This document shows, one piece after another, positions 7,232-16,116 of a DNA stretch of 38,292 bases. The DNA comes from Lachnospiraceae bacterium (lineage in GTDB: Bacteria > Bacillota > Clostridia > Lachnospirales > Lachnospiraceae): contig JAJQHQ010000005.1 in the NCBI GenBank assembly GCA_021199655.1, forward strand, positions 1 to 38,292. The letters are read 5' to 3'. The notes beneath the pieces were generated by a model that saw nothing but the letters and a program-made list of their open reading frames with translations, did no database searches and was not told the origin of the DNA. The translations under genes and the position numbers were made by a program. Position 1 is the first letter of the stretch, and each line of letters starts with the position of its first letter.

Positions 7232-8170
7232 ATGATGAAGAGAGCAAGGATCATACTGATAATCCTGTGTGTGTGCGCACTCCTGGGCGGATGGAGATAC
7301 TGGAAGGTCAAACAGGCGAATGTGGATACCGAAGGTCCGGTGTTAAGCGCGGATGAGGATGAGATTGAAGTGTCCATCAAGGCGACCGACGCGGAACTGA
7401 CTGAGGGAGTGACTGCCTGGGATGAGACTGACGGGGATGTGTCTGACAATATTATTATTGAAACGATTGAGATGACCTCAGAGGATGATTCCGAAGAATT
7501 TGAGATCACGTATGTGGCATTTGACGCGGCCGGAAATGTGGGACGGCTGACCCGGACGCTGGTCTACACGGACTATCGGCAGACGCATTTTGAACTGACG
7601 GGTGAGCTGCGCCTGGCACAGAACGGCTCCTGGTCTCTGTTTGACTATGTGCAGGCGGACGACTACATAGACGGGGACTTAAGCCCGTTCATTACGATTG
7701 ACGGAAGTGAGGATGTGCAGCCGGATTCTTCCACAGGGACTTACAAATGTACCCTGAGCGTTACCAACAGCGTGGGGGATACGACGGAGCTGCCAATTCA
7801 GGTGGAGATTTATGAGGATACCTATGAGGAGCAGACCTTCCGCCCGTCGATCGTGCTGAGTAATTATCTGACCTATGTGGAGAAGGACGGCCGGTTCAAT
7901 CCGGAGGATTACATCGACCATGTGGCGGACGGCGGCACGTATATGATCGATTACGGGGAAATGATAGAGACCGAGAAGAATGGTGAGACTGTGCTGGTGA
8001 CGGAAAAGGAATACAATGAAGAGGCCGGCAACTGGGTCAATATTACGGAGATCGGGATCTCTTCGAATGTGGATACGAGCGTTACCGGCGTGTATTCTGT
8101 GCTGTATACCTATACATCAGAGTCGACCGGCTATGACTGCAGTACCCGCCTGATCGTAGTGGTAGAATAA
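7232..8170 (+). CDS. Membrane-anchored protein with Ig-like (DUF5011-type) domains
   Basis: 312 aa from ATG 7232, which has AAAGGAG 4-5 nt upstream; a start at 7199 would lie in the palindromic repeat. A short basic N-terminus and the hydrophobic segment IILIILCVCALLGGW anchor it to the membrane with the rest outside. The exterior is acidic and beta-rich, with two or three Ig-like units recognisable by phrases such as VAFDAAGNVG, SVTNSVGDTTEL and VTGVYSVLYTYTSE. No enzymatic motif is seen. Between the phosphatase and the kinases, it may be an extracellular sensor or envelope partner of the kinase; this is inferred from position alone. A smaller relative closes the operon at 11332-11853. Confidence 0.75.
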   Translation: MMKRARIILIILCVCALLGGWRYWKVKQANVDTEGPVLSADEDEIEVSIKATDAELTEGVTAWDETDGDVSDNIIIETIEMTSEDDSEEFEITYVAFDAAGNVGRLTRTLVYTDYRQTHFELTGELRLAQNGSWSLFDYVQADDYIDGDLSPFITIDGSEDVQPDSSTGTYKCTLSVTNSVGDTTELPIQVEIYEDTYEEQTFRPSIVLSNYLTYVEKDGRFNPEDYIDHVADGGTYMIDYGEMIETEKNGETVLVTEKEYNEEAGNWVNITEIGISSNVDTSVTGVYSVLYTYTSESTGYDCSTRLIVVVE

Positions 8171-8171
8171 T

Positions 8172-8237
8172 GTAACTGTTCGGGACCTTTACAGTTACAG
8201 GACAGGTACTGTTTTGCAAGGGTATGGAACAATTACG
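8172..8237. repeat. Interspersed palindromic repeat, copy b (composite)
   Basis: 8172-8198 is a perfect GTAACTGT...ACAGTTAC palindrome; 8220-8236 (GGTATGGAACAATTACG) resembles the right half of a second copy. Located in the 85-bp gap between the Ig-like gene and the first BY-kinase. Confidence 0.65.
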
Positions 8238-8255
8238 AAGAATAGGAGTAAGGAT

Positions 8256-9656
8256 ATGGAGCAGAATGTCAGACAGAATTCACAGAAGGCTCTTGTGCTG
8301 GACTGGCCTTATTTATTCCGGCTGCTTGCCAGATCTGTGCTGGTCATTATCTTGAGCGCCTGCATTGTCGCGGTCGGGACATATGTTCTGATGGACAGCT
8401 ATCTGGATGACACCTATACGGCGAGCGTGCTTTTGTCCGTGGTGCCGCGGGATACATCGACTACAAAGCAGAGCAGCAGTTCTACTCTGACTGCCCTGAC
8501 ACGCTGCCTGAATGTGCTGAACAGTGATACGATGGAGGAACAGGTGCAGAAAAATGAGGAAGTCACCGGTATTTCCGGTACGATTTCCGCGGCCAGAGTG
8601 GAAGACACCAACCTGATCCGGCTGAGTGTTTCAGGCAGCAGCGCGGAAGGGGTGTTTCGTCTGCTGAAGGCGGCTGTTGAGGCATATCCCCAGCTGTCGG
8701 ATTATTTTGAATCCGGATACCTGATCAGGAGCCTGACGAGCCTTTCGGCGGATAATATTGTCCATTCCAGGGCGAATCCGCTGCGGTATGCCATGATGGC
8801 GGCACTGCTTGCCCTGGCTGCCGGGATCGGCCTGAATGTGCTGTTTGCCCTCTATACGGACAGGATCCACAGCCGTGAACAGGCGGAACAGCTTCTGGAT
8901 ATTTCCGTGATCGGGAGTCTGGCCCGGATCAAAAAGAAAAGAGACCAGAAAGCAATCCTGGTATCAGATGAGCTGACAGATCCGCTTTATCTGGAGGATA
9001 TGGATAAACTGACTACGCGGGTGCAGGATCGGATGGACGCACGGCATTTTCATTCGCTCTTGATCACAAGTATTCTGGAAAACGAAGGAAAATCCACGGT
9101 TTCAGCGAACATTGCCCTGAATCTGGCACAGCGGGGCAAGCGGGTCGTCCTGATCGACTGTGACCTGCGAAAGCCTGCCATGGCGAGGATTTTTGACATT
9201 TCCATGGGGGAGCACCCGGGGCTTTCGGACCTTCTGAACGGGGGAGGCACTCTGGATGACATGCCGATGAAGCTTAAGCTTAAGGGGGCTGACAGACTGA
9301 CGCTCATCCTGCAGAAGAAAGCCGTGGCGGATGCGGATCAGCTGCTGGAGGGAGAGACATTTGCCGCCGTGCTTAAGGATCTGGAAAAGACCGCGGATTA
9401 TGTGATCATGGATACGCCTCCGCTGGGAATCGTGCGCGATGCGGAGATCGTATCGAAATATACAGATGCTGCTCTGATCACATTCGAGCAGGATGAAATA
9501 CGGGCGGTGGATATCAATGACACGGTGGATTATCTGGAAAAAGCCGGAGCATATGTGATCGGCGGAGTTCTGAACATGACACGGGATTCTGCGGGATCCC
9601 GGAAACGGGGCAGGGGCTACGGATATTATTATTCCGGAAGACAGACGAAGAGGTGA
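8256..9656 (+). CDS. BY-kinase 1: fused Wzz-type chain-length domain and tyrosine autokinase
   Basis: 466 aa; ATG 8256 follows AGGAG. TM1 lies at about residues 25-47, an extracellular Wzz-like loop follows, and TM2 lies at about 175-200. The cytoplasmic kinase domain has Walker A ENEGKST (about 275-281), Walker A' VVLIDCDLRKP (about 298-308) and Walker B VIMDTPP (about 383-389). The C-terminal tail GYGYYYSGRQTKR carries four tyrosines as probable autophosphorylation sites. In most Firmicutes the adaptor (CpsC) and kinase (CpsD) are separate proteins; here they are one chain, as in proteobacterial Wzc. Such kinases control polysaccharide polymerisation and export, but no polysaccharide genes lie in this operon. 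The next gene starts 4 nt after its stop. Confidence 0.9.
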   Translation: MEQNVRQNSQKALVLDWPYLFRLLARSVLVIILSACIVAVGTYVLMDSYLDDTYTASVLLSVVPRDTSTTKQSSSSTLTALTRCLNVLNSDTMEEQVQKNEEVTGISGTISAARVEDTNLIRLSVSGSSAEGVFRLLKAAVEAYPQLSDYFESGYLIRSLTSLSADNIVHSRANPLRYAMMAALLALAAGIGLNVLFALYTDRIHSREQAEQLLDISVIGSLARIKKKRDQKAILVSDELTDPLYLEDMDKLTTRVQDRMDARHFHSLLITSILENEGKSTVSANIALNLAQRGKRVVLIDCDLRKPAMARIFDISMGEHPGLSDLLNGGGTLDDMPMKLKLKGADRLTLILQKKAVADADQLLEGETFAAVLKDLEKTADYVIMDTPPLGIVRDAEIVSKYTDAALITFEQDEIRAVDINDTVDYLEKAGAYVIGGVLNMTRDSAGSRKRGRGYGYYYSGRQTKR

Positions 9657-9660
9657 AAAG

Positions 9661-11223
9661 ATGCAGGAAGAGAACAGGGTGCAGGCACAGCCACAGTCAC
9701 AGCCCGGCTATAATGGCTCTGCGATCGATCTTATCGAGCTGGCTGAGAATTATCTGAGAATGCTGAAGCGTTTCTGGCTGCAGGTCCTGCTGCTGATGCT
9801 GATATTCGCAGTGACAGCGGTTACCTGGTATAATCACACTTATATGCCGAATTATACGGCCAAGGTCACGTACTCTGTGAATAAGACGGGGGACGTGGGC
9901 ACAGACTCTGCGATCGGCCAGCGTCTAAGCGAAGCGATCACGACTCTGACTGCGACCAGAGATTTCAGAGAAGATCTGCTTGCGGCCATTGATGAGGATA
10001 CATTGAATCTGAATTATTCCTTTTCCTCCGATTATACGGAGAGCGCGAACCTGTTTACCGTATCGGTCACATCGAATAATTATCAGAACAGCAATCTGCT
10101 GATGACGCTGTTTCAGGAGGTATATCCGGAATGGGCCTCCATGTCGGTCAGCACGGTGGAGCTGCAGCTGGTGGATCTGTCATCCGCGTCGGATACGCCG
10201 GTGAACGCGTATTCCCCGGTGCGCTCGGGGCTGACAGGCGCGCTTGCGGCACTCTTTGTTTGTATCGCGGCAGCTACGGTCTTTATCCTGACGACGCAGA
10301 AGGTCCGCAAAGAAAGTGATATGAAAAAAGTCACGACAAAGAGCTGCATTTCGCAGATTCCGGAAGTGAAGGCCAAAAAAAGATCAGAGAGTGCGCGCTC
10401 GCCGCTGCTGCTTGTCAACAAGCATATTAACTGGGGTCTGAAGCAGTCGGTGCGTGCGGCACAGTCGAGAATCGAGCGTCTGATGGAAGAAGAGGATCAG
10501 AAGGTACTGCTGATCACCAGTACACTTCCGCAGGAAGGCAAAAGCGTGATCTCCGTGAACCTCGCACTGGCGTTTGCGGAAAAAGGGAAAAAGGTCATGC
10601 TGCTGGACGGAGATCTGCGGAATCCTTCCGTACTGAAGGTACTCGGACTGGGAGAACACGCGGGACTGACGGATTATCTGGAGAAAGGTACGCCGCTTAG
10701 GGAGCTGATCGTGAGTCAGGACGGGGTGGATGTGATCTCGGGCGGCTTTGGCCAGCGAACGGTGTCAGAGATGGAGGATGCGAAAAAGATCACTCCGCTG
10801 ATGACCTGGCTGCGCATGACCTATGATTATATTCTGATCGATACGCCGCCGTCATACAGCTTTACGGACGCCGAGATCCTGTCGAAATACGCGGACGCGG
10901 TGGTGTATGTGGTACGGCATGACATGCCGACGGTTCGTGAGGTGAAGGAAGGCATGTCCGCTTTTATCGAGAACCGGAAGCTGATCGGCTATCTGATCAA
11001 CCGCAATCCGGATGGGTATTCTACATACGGAAAATATGGGAAATACGGATATGGCAAATATGGCCGGTATGGCCGATACGGGGCCTACGGCTACGGACAT
11101 TATGGAAAATATATGCAGTCGATTGAGACGGCGGAGGAAGAGGCCGCGGCAGCTCAACATACGAATGCGGATGCAGCACGGGACACCGGGGCAGACGCGA
11201 TGAATACGGAGGAGACTTTGTGA
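9661..11223 (+). CDS. BY-kinase 2: second fused Wzz/tyrosine autokinase
   Basis: 520 aa, directly downstream of and paralogous to BY-kinase 1. TM helices lie at about 40-56 and 189-211 with a short Wzz-like loop between. Walker A is PQEGKSV (290-296), A' is VMLLDGDLRNP (312-322), Walker B is ILIDTPP (391-397). The tail (about 452-487) is a Gly-Tyr repeat with 12 tyrosines (KYGKYGYGKYGRYGRYGAYG and on), far more than in kinase 1, followed by an Ala/Asp/Thr-rich acidic end. The start at 9661 has AGAGG just before the previous stop, so translation is probably coupled. Two different tails suggest that the single phosphatase upstream serves two kinases with different phosphorylation capacity. Confidence 0.9.
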   Translation: MQEENRVQAQPQSQPGYNGSAIDLIELAENYLRMLKRFWLQVLLLMLIFAVTAVTWYNHTYMPNYTAKVTYSVNKTGDVGTDSAIGQRLSEAITTLTATRDFREDLLAAIDEDTLNLNYSFSSDYTESANLFTVSVTSNNYQNSNLLMTLFQEVYPEWASMSVSTVELQLVDLSSASDTPVNAYSPVRSGLTGALAALFVCIAAATVFILTTQKVRKESDMKKVTTKSCISQIPEVKAKKRSESARSPLLLVNKHINWGLKQSVRAAQSRIERLMEEEDQKVLLITSTLPQEGKSVISVNLALAFAEKGKKVMLLDGDLRNPSVLKVLGLGEHAGLTDYLEKGTPLRELIVSQDGVDVISGGFGQRTVSEMEDAKKITPLMTWLRMTYDYILIDTPPSYSFTDAEILSKYADAVVYVVRHDMPTVREVKEGMSAFIENRKLIGYLINRNPDGYSTYGKYGKYGYGKYGRYGRYGAYGYGHYGKYMQSIETAEEEAAAAQHTNADAARDTGADAMNTEETL

Positions 11224-11275
11224 TCGATTCCGCGGCAGTGGATGGACAGGGAGTCACACATCCGAAACGTGTTTT

Positions 11276-11307
11276 GGCGCAGCCTGACAGCAAGAGTCAG
11301 GCTCGCC
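11276..11307 (+). promoter_or_regulatory. Hairpin between BY-kinase 2 and the Ig-like gene
   Basis: AGCCTGAC (11281-11288) and GTCAGGCT (11296-11303) form a perfect 8-bp stem, extended by GGCG/CGCC with one bulged base. No T-run follows, so it is more likely an mRNA processing or stability element than a terminator. Confidence 0.5.
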
Positions 11308-11331
11308 GTGAATAGTAACGAGGAAGATTCT

Positions 11332-11853
11332 ATGATGAAAAAAGTGATAGTGACGGTATGCCTGGCGCTCCTTTTGGCGGGTTCGGTCTATCTGATGGTG
11401 GATTCCATGGATGAGATCGACAGCAAAATGAGACTGGAAACCGCCAGTCAGAAGACAATGGAGACCCAAAAAGAGACGGAGCCTTTGACTGAGGCCGCAA
11501 CAGAAGCGGAGGAAGAGATACAGGACACCCTAGACACGGATGTACAGGATATCGAGACAGAGACGGAAACAGAGGCGGAAATGGAAGAAGAGACCTCTTC
11601 CAACCCCTATGCGCCGACGCTGAAGCTGCGGAATAGTCAGGTGGTCGTGAATGCCGGAGATACGCTGGATCTGATCGCGCAGGTGGAGGATGTCACGGAC
11701 GACTCTGATAATTATTACGAGCTTTACCGGAATATTTCCGTGAGCGGCGACTACGATCTTGATACCCCGGGAGAATATACTCTGACCTATATCGTGACGG
11801 ACTCGAATGGAAATGTTTCCGCACCGCGGTACTTAAAGCTGATTGTTAAATAA
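11332..11853 (+). CDS. Small membrane-anchored Ig-like protein
   Basis: 173 aa from ATG 11332, with GAGGAA upstream; earlier in-frame starts would read through the hairpin at 11276-11307. The N-terminal segment KKVIVTVCLALLLAGSVYLM is a signal anchor. A linker of about 60 residues rich in Glu and Thr (ETETETEAEMEEETSS) follows, then one Ig-like domain ending in GEYTLTYIVTDSNGNVSAP. It resembles the larger Ig-like protein at 7232 in plan and is the last gene before the terminator at 11907-11953. An envelope role alongside the kinases is inferred from gene order only. Confidence 0.75.
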   Translation: MMKKVIVTVCLALLLAGSVYLMVDSMDEIDSKMRLETASQKTMETQKETEPLTEAATEAEEEIQDTLDTDVQDIETETETEAEMEEETSSNPYAPTLKLRNSQVVVNAGDTLDLIAQVEDVTDDSDNYYELYRNISVSGDYDLDTPGEYTLTYIVTDSNGNVSAPRYLKLIVK

Positions 11854-11906
11854 GTCTTCTGATCGGTGAGGATCAATACTGGAAGTAACAGGTTTAAAGG
11901 GCACTT

Positions 11907-11953
11907 GCCCCTGCTTCTGTCTGTTGGAAAACGGACAGCGGCAGGGGCTTTTC
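11907..11953 (+). terminator. Terminator of the tyrosine-phosphorylation operon
   Basis: GCCCCTGC (11907-11914) pairs with GCAGGGGC (11941-11948), with an inner CTGTC/GACAG stem, followed by TTTTC. Confidence 0.85.
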
Positions 11954-12044
11954 AATTAGTGCAAAACCACGGAAAATACACGCGCAGGGAATCGACATGT
12001 GGTGATTATTGCAAAAAACGAATAAAACTTCCAGTTTTTCCGTG

Positions 12045-12073
12045 TTGAAAATGCACAGCCCGGTCGGTAAAAT
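12045..12073 (+). promoter_or_regulatory. SigA-type promoter of the peptide-transporter operon
   Basis: TTGAAA at 12045-12050, 17-bp spacer, TAAAAT at 12068-12073. The predicted transcript start near 12080 leaves about 300 nt of untranslated leader. Confidence 0.65.
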
Positions 12074-12079
12074 GTGAGC

Positions 12080-12377
12080 ATCAAATGTTTCGGTCTGCGC
12101 GGCAGACCGGGACAAGATGAGCTCCGGCAGATATCGATCCGGAGCGAAAGCAGGCTTCGGTCCGCCGGAATGGAAGGGGGGATCGGGGCGGAAGCAAGGA
12201 ATCCGAAGGAGACGTCCGACGGTTCCCGTTCCGTGCTTTCCGGACAAAGTCTTGACCGGTCCGTCCGGGAAGCCGGGAGATCACCATTCAACGAAGCGCA
12301 GCATTCCAAAGCAGTCAGGCACAGGCTTAAGCAGTTTGGAACGCTGCGGGATATTCAGAAAGGGGAAATACAATACC
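12080..12377 (+). promoter_or_regulatory. Long structured 5' leader of the binding-protein gene (candidate cis-regulatory RNA)
   Basis: No gene is supported in this stretch. It contains successive stems: CGGTCTG/CAGACCG (12091-12109, loop of 5), GCTCCGG/CCGGAGC (12121-12145), GTCCG/CGGAC around 12213-12245, and a 14-bp stem with one mismatch between 12297-12310 and 12335-12348 (arms end in TTCCAAA and begin TTTGGAA), which lies just upstream of the RBS. No T-run follows the last stem, so it is not a simple terminator. I could not match it to a T-box or a known riboswitch. Confidence 0.5.
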
Positions 12378-13991
12378 ATGAGGAAGAAAATTTTAGCAGT
12401 ATGTATGTCAGCGGTTCTGGCAATGAGTCTTGGAACAGTCGCGTTCGCAAGCGACGATTCCCTGCATGACACCGCCAATATCGACAATACCGTGACACGC
12501 TCCTCCCTGACGGTAGGCTGGAATACAGCAACGTCGATCGAGCCGTGGGGCACGGACAACAATGTACCGGGTAACTATGAAGTCTATGAGATGCTGTTTG
12601 AGACCTCCGCGGACGGCGAGTTCTACGCATTGCTGGCGGACGCGAGCCGCGGCGAGTACGGCGGATATGACCACGAGGAAGGCAGCACCGAGTACAGAGT
12701 TTACATTTATGATTATATTTATGATCACGAGGGCAACCACATCACGGCATCCGATGTAGCTTACAGCTATATGTATCAGTATGAGAACGCGACGACCTCG
12801 AACTGGCAGACGCTGGTTTCCGTAGAAGCGGAAGATGATACGACGGTTCTGTTTACGTTTTCAGAGGAGCTGAATTCTCTGGGTGCTCTGGAGAACTTCC
12901 TTTCCCGCTGCTTCATCGTTTCCGAGAACTGCACGGCGAACCTGACCAGCTCCATGTGCGGCACCGGCCCGTATAAGTTTGTATCCTATACATCCGGTTC
13001 TTCTCTCGTAATTGAGAAGAACGAGGATTACTGGCAGACAGATGAGTCCCTGCGCCGTCAGGAATCTCAGGCGAATGTACAGACCATTACCTATCAGTTC
13101 GTAGATGAGGGCAACTCCCGTGAGACCGGCCTTCAGTCCGGCGCGCTGGATATGGTTTATGATATGCCGCTTGAGAACATTGAGACTTTCACAGATGACG
13201 GAAGCTACGGCGATCAGTACAGCGTGTACAGCTATGTACAGAAGTTCGTTTACGGACTTTGCCTGAACTGCAGTGATGATTCCGTAACAAGCGATGTAAA
13301 CCTGAGACTTGCGATCCTGAACGCGATCGATCAGGATGGTCTGATCACGGCTCTTGGCGGAACCTACACAAGACTGTATTCCTACGCGACAGATTATTAT
13401 TCGGATTATGATTATGTAGACTGGGCAAGCCTTGACAACTACAACACGAACGATGGCGCGGATCTGGAAGCGGCAGCGGAGTATCTGGCAGCTTCTTCTT
13501 ACAACGGAGAAACACTGACGATCCTCACCCAGAGTGATTACAATGACGTAGCTACGATCATCGCGGCACAGCTGGCGGCGGCTGGCATCAACGCAACTGT
13601 AAAGGGCGTAGATCAGGCGACGCAGACTACTACACTGGCGGATCCGACCGCATGGAATATGATGTTCGGTATGATGGCCGGCGACTACAACGTACAGGTA
13701 TGGAGCCACGGTTTTGATTACAACAGCAACGGCGGCAGCGGTACAGCGAACGGCTACTTTACCGTAAATGATGAGTGGCAGGAACTCCTGGAGCTCTGCA
13801 ACACAGCCGAAGGCCATACGTCTGAGAACATGCTGGCATGGTGGCAGATGTGCGTAGACAACGGATATGCGATGGGGCTCTATGCAGGAAATAATTATGA
13901 TATCGTTCCGGAAGACTGCACCTATGTATGCCTGTCTGACCGCCTGAATCTTCTGCCGGGCGCATGCTGCTTCGACGGTTCGGTGGAGTAA
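12378..13991 (+). CDS. Peptide ABC transporter substrate-binding protein (SBP family 5)
   Basis: 537 aa; ATG 12378 begins a signal peptide (RKKILAVCMSAVLAMSL) cleaved probably after AFA at residue 24. The mature part has the family-5 layout of DppA/OppA: an early GWNTATSIEPWGTDN, YEVYEMLFE, the ITASDVAYSYMYQ block, GTGPYKFVSY, and a C-terminal lobe ending in LPGACCFDG. It would bind peptides or related solutes outside the cell and deliver them to the permeases downstream. Oddity: there is no lipobox Cys at the cleavage site, although Gram-positive binding proteins are usually lipoproteins, so its membrane attachment is unclear. It is rich in Tyr and Asp. Separated from the permease genes by a hairpin at 14070-14105, which would favour its excess over the permeases. 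Confidence 0.88.
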   Translation: MRKKILAVCMSAVLAMSLGTVAFASDDSLHDTANIDNTVTRSSLTVGWNTATSIEPWGTDNNVPGNYEVYEMLFETSADGEFYALLADASRGEYGGYDHEEGSTEYRVYIYDYIYDHEGNHITASDVAYSYMYQYENATTSNWQTLVSVEAEDDTTVLFTFSEELNSLGALENFLSRCFIVSENCTANLTSSMCGTGPYKFVSYTSGSSLVIEKNEDYWQTDESLRRQESQANVQTITYQFVDEGNSRETGLQSGALDMVYDMPLENIETFTDDGSYGDQYSVYSYVQKFVYGLCLNCSDDSVTSDVNLRLAILNAIDQDGLITALGGTYTRLYSYATDYYSDYDYVDWASLDNYNTNDGADLEAAAEYLAASSYNGETLTILTQSDYNDVATIIAAQLAAAGINATVKGVDQATQTTTLADPTAWNMMFGMMAGDYNVQVWSHGFDYNSNGGSGTANGYFTVNDEWQELLELCNTAEGHTSENMLAWWQMCVDNGYAMGLYAGNNYDIVPEDCTYVCLSDRLNLLPGACCFDGSVE

Positions 13992-14069
13992 CGTGTGGCT
14001 GCGATTGCGGGAGTACGAAGTACGGAGTAATCGACTTTCACTAATAAAATAATAGAACAACTTTTCAGG

Positions 14070-14105
14070 GCGCCGCTCCGGCTGTTGCGGGGCGGCGCTC
14101 ATTTT
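14070..14105 (+). terminator. Partial terminator between binding protein and permease genes
   Basis: GCGCCGCTCC (14070-14079) pairs with GGGGCGGCGC (14089-14098) with one G-T pair, followed by TCATTTT. The placement fits a leaky terminator. Confidence 0.7.
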
Positions 14106-14223
14106 ATCCGACAGAAACGTCCTTCGCGTTTCGCTGTCGGAGAAAGATCTTCTGAGATTTATCGGAAGCGGGCAGGTCTGCGGGTCTGCCTGACAAAAAA
14201 TGAAAAATGAGAAAGGCGTAACT

Positions 14224-15207
14224 ATGTGGAGATATATAGTAAAAAGACTTCTCTGGCTGATCGTGATCATGGCCTGTGTGGGTGTCATCATCTTTACGAT
14301 CATGTGGTTTGTACCGGGTGATCCGGCACAGATCATCCTGGGGTCGGGCGCCACGAATGAGGATATCGCGAGAGTGCGGGAACAGCTGGGGCTGGACCGG
14401 CCGTACATGGTACAGCTGGGTGAGTTCCTGATCAATGCCTGTCGTCTGGACTTTGGCGAATCCTATGTATACGGAATTCCGGTCATTCAGGAATTCGCGA
14501 CCCGTCTTCCCCGTACGCTGGGGCTGGGACTGATCTCGATGGCACTGAACATCATCATCGGCATCCCGCTCGGCGTGAACGCGGCAATTCACAGAAATAC
14601 GATCTGGGATCAGGGCGTCCTGGTTCTGGCGATGGTATTTATCTCTGTGCCGCAGTTTTTCCTCGGACTTCTGATGGTAGTCCTGTTCTCGGTGCAGCTG
14701 GGCTGGCTGCCGCCGTTTGGTATCAGCGGCTCCTACCCGACCTGGATGTACTGGATCATGCCGGTGCTGGCAAACTCCTTATCCGGTATGGCCATGAACG
14801 CAAGGCAGACGCGCTCTGCGGCGCTTGAGACCATCCGTGCGGACTTCGTCACGACGGCGCGCGCGAAAGGACTTCCGGAGCGCACCGTTATCTACAAGCA
14901 TATGCTGCCGAACGCGCTGATCCCCGTAGTAAATTCCCTGGGTATGCAGCTCTCCATGGTAGTCGGCGGCACGGTCGTGATCGAGACGGTGTTCTCTTTC
15001 CCGGGCATCGGGCAGTACCTGCTGACCGGCGTGAACTCCAGAGACTACCCCGTGGTCCGCGGCTCCGTCATGATCCTGGCACTGTTCTCAGCAGTGATCA
15101 CGCTGCTGGTCGATCTGGTGTATGCGTACCTTGATCCGCGTATCAAAGCGCAGTATGTAAACTATGCCGCGAAAAAAGGCGGCAGTAAGAAAGGCGGGAA
15201 GAAATAA
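14224..15207 (+). CDS. Peptide ABC transporter permease, DppB/OppB type
   Basis: 327 aa, six predicted membrane segments. Start at ATG 14224 (MWRYIVKRLLWLIVIMACVG) with GAAAGG upstream; an earlier in-frame start at 14200 lacks an RBS. Family marks: VPGDPAQIILG near the N-terminus, a large extracellular region, and the EAA-type cytoplasmic loop (DFVTTARAKGLPERTVIYKH, then NALIPVVNSLG) that contacts the ATPases. The C-terminal tail is Lys/Gly-rich. The next gene starts inside its stop codon, so translation is coupled. Confidence 0.93.
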   Translation: MWRYIVKRLLWLIVIMACVGVIIFTIMWFVPGDPAQIILGSGATNEDIARVREQLGLDRPYMVQLGEFLINACRLDFGESYVYGIPVIQEFATRLPRTLGLGLISMALNIIIGIPLGVNAAIHRNTIWDQGVLVLAMVFISVPQFFLGLLMVVLFSVQLGWLPPFGISGSYPTWMYWIMPVLANSLSGMAMNARQTRSAALETIRADFVTTARAKGLPERTVIYKHMLPNALIPVVNSLGMQLSMVVGGTVVIETVFSFPGIGQYLLTGVNSRDYPVVRGSVMILALFSAVITLLVDLVYAYLDPRIKAQYVNYAAKKGGSKKGGKK

Positions 15208-16100
15208 TGGCGAATGCAGCAACTGTTACAAAGGCCTCTTCCGTGCCGAAACGGAAAAAAGATACCCAGCTGCGCCAGATCACGCGGCGGCTGGTAAAAA
15301 GCAAAACGGCCATGCTCGGCCTGATCGTCCTCGTGATTATTGTTCTGGCCTGCGTGTTTGCGCCGCTGATTGCGCCGTATGATCCGAACTATATGGATTA
15401 CACTTCCCTGAACGCGGGATCCAGCCTGGCGCATATCATGGGCTGTGACAATCTGGGGCGTGATATCTTCAGCCGTATTCTCTATGGCGGCCGGATGTCC
15501 CTGATGCTCGGCTTTACCGTGGCCATCGTCGGCATGGTGTTCGGTGTGTTCTTTGGCTGTATCGTCGGCTATTACGGCGGCCAGGTCGACAACATCGCGA
15601 TGCGTATCTGCGACGTATGGATGGCGATTCCGGGGACCCTGCTGGCGATCGTGATTTCTTCAGCTTTGGGTTCCGGTTTTGGATATACCGTGCTGGCACT
15701 GTCGGTTTCCGGTTTGCCGGGCTCGGTGCGCGGCACCCGCGCGATGGCTTTAAAAGAGCGTGAGATGGAATATCTGGAAGCAGCGAAAGCGATGAATTGC
15801 TCCAAAATGAAGATTATGTTCAAGCACATGATGCCGAACATCATTGCCCCGACAATCGTCGGTACGACCGGCCAGATCGGCGGCACGATGATGTCTGCGG
15901 CAGGACTTTCCTACATAGGACTTGGTATCCAGCCGCCGACCGCTGAGTGGGGCGCGATGTGCTCTTCCGCGAGAGAGTATCTGACAAAATATCCGCATGA
16001 GATGCTGTGGCCGGGATTTGTCATCCTGCTCACGGTGCTGGCGATCAACCTGTTAGGCGACGGCCTGCGCGACGCGATGGATCCGCGCCTGAAAGACTGA
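15207..16100 (+). CDS. Peptide ABC transporter permease, DppC/OppC type
   Basis: 297 aa; its ATG overlaps the TAA of the preceding permease by one base. A basic cytoplasmic N-terminus, one early membrane segment (AMLGLIVLVIIVLACVFAPL), then the LIAPYDPN and MGCDNLGRDIFSRILYGGR motifs typical of DppC. The EAA loop is EYLEAAKAMNCSKMKIMFKH followed by MMPNIIAP. Ends with GDGLRDAMDPRLKD, also typical. It forms the channel heterodimer with the 14224 permease. Confidence 0.93.
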   Translation: MANAATVTKASSVPKRKKDTQLRQITRRLVKSKTAMLGLIVLVIIVLACVFAPLIAPYDPNYMDYTSLNAGSSLAHIMGCDNLGRDIFSRILYGGRMSLMLGFTVAIVGMVFGVFFGCIVGYYGGQVDNIAMRICDVWMAIPGTLLAIVISSALGSGFGYTVLALSVSGLPGSVRGTRAMALKEREMEYLEAAKAMNCSKMKIMFKHMMPNIIAPTIVGTTGQIGGTMMSAAGLSYIGLGIQPPTAEWGAMCSSAREYLTKYPHEMLWPGFVILLTVLAINLLGDGLRDAMDPRLKD

Positions 16101-16116
16101 GAAGGAGGAGAAAAAG

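Noticed and set aside
12080..12377. T-box or known riboswitch in the transporter leader
   Set aside because: No TGGNACC-type T-box sequence or familiar riboswitch core was found; kept only as an unassigned structured leader.
12117..12377. Longer N-terminus of the substrate-binding protein
   Set aside because: The frame is open but lacks a signal-peptide context; the signal peptide clearly begins at 12378.
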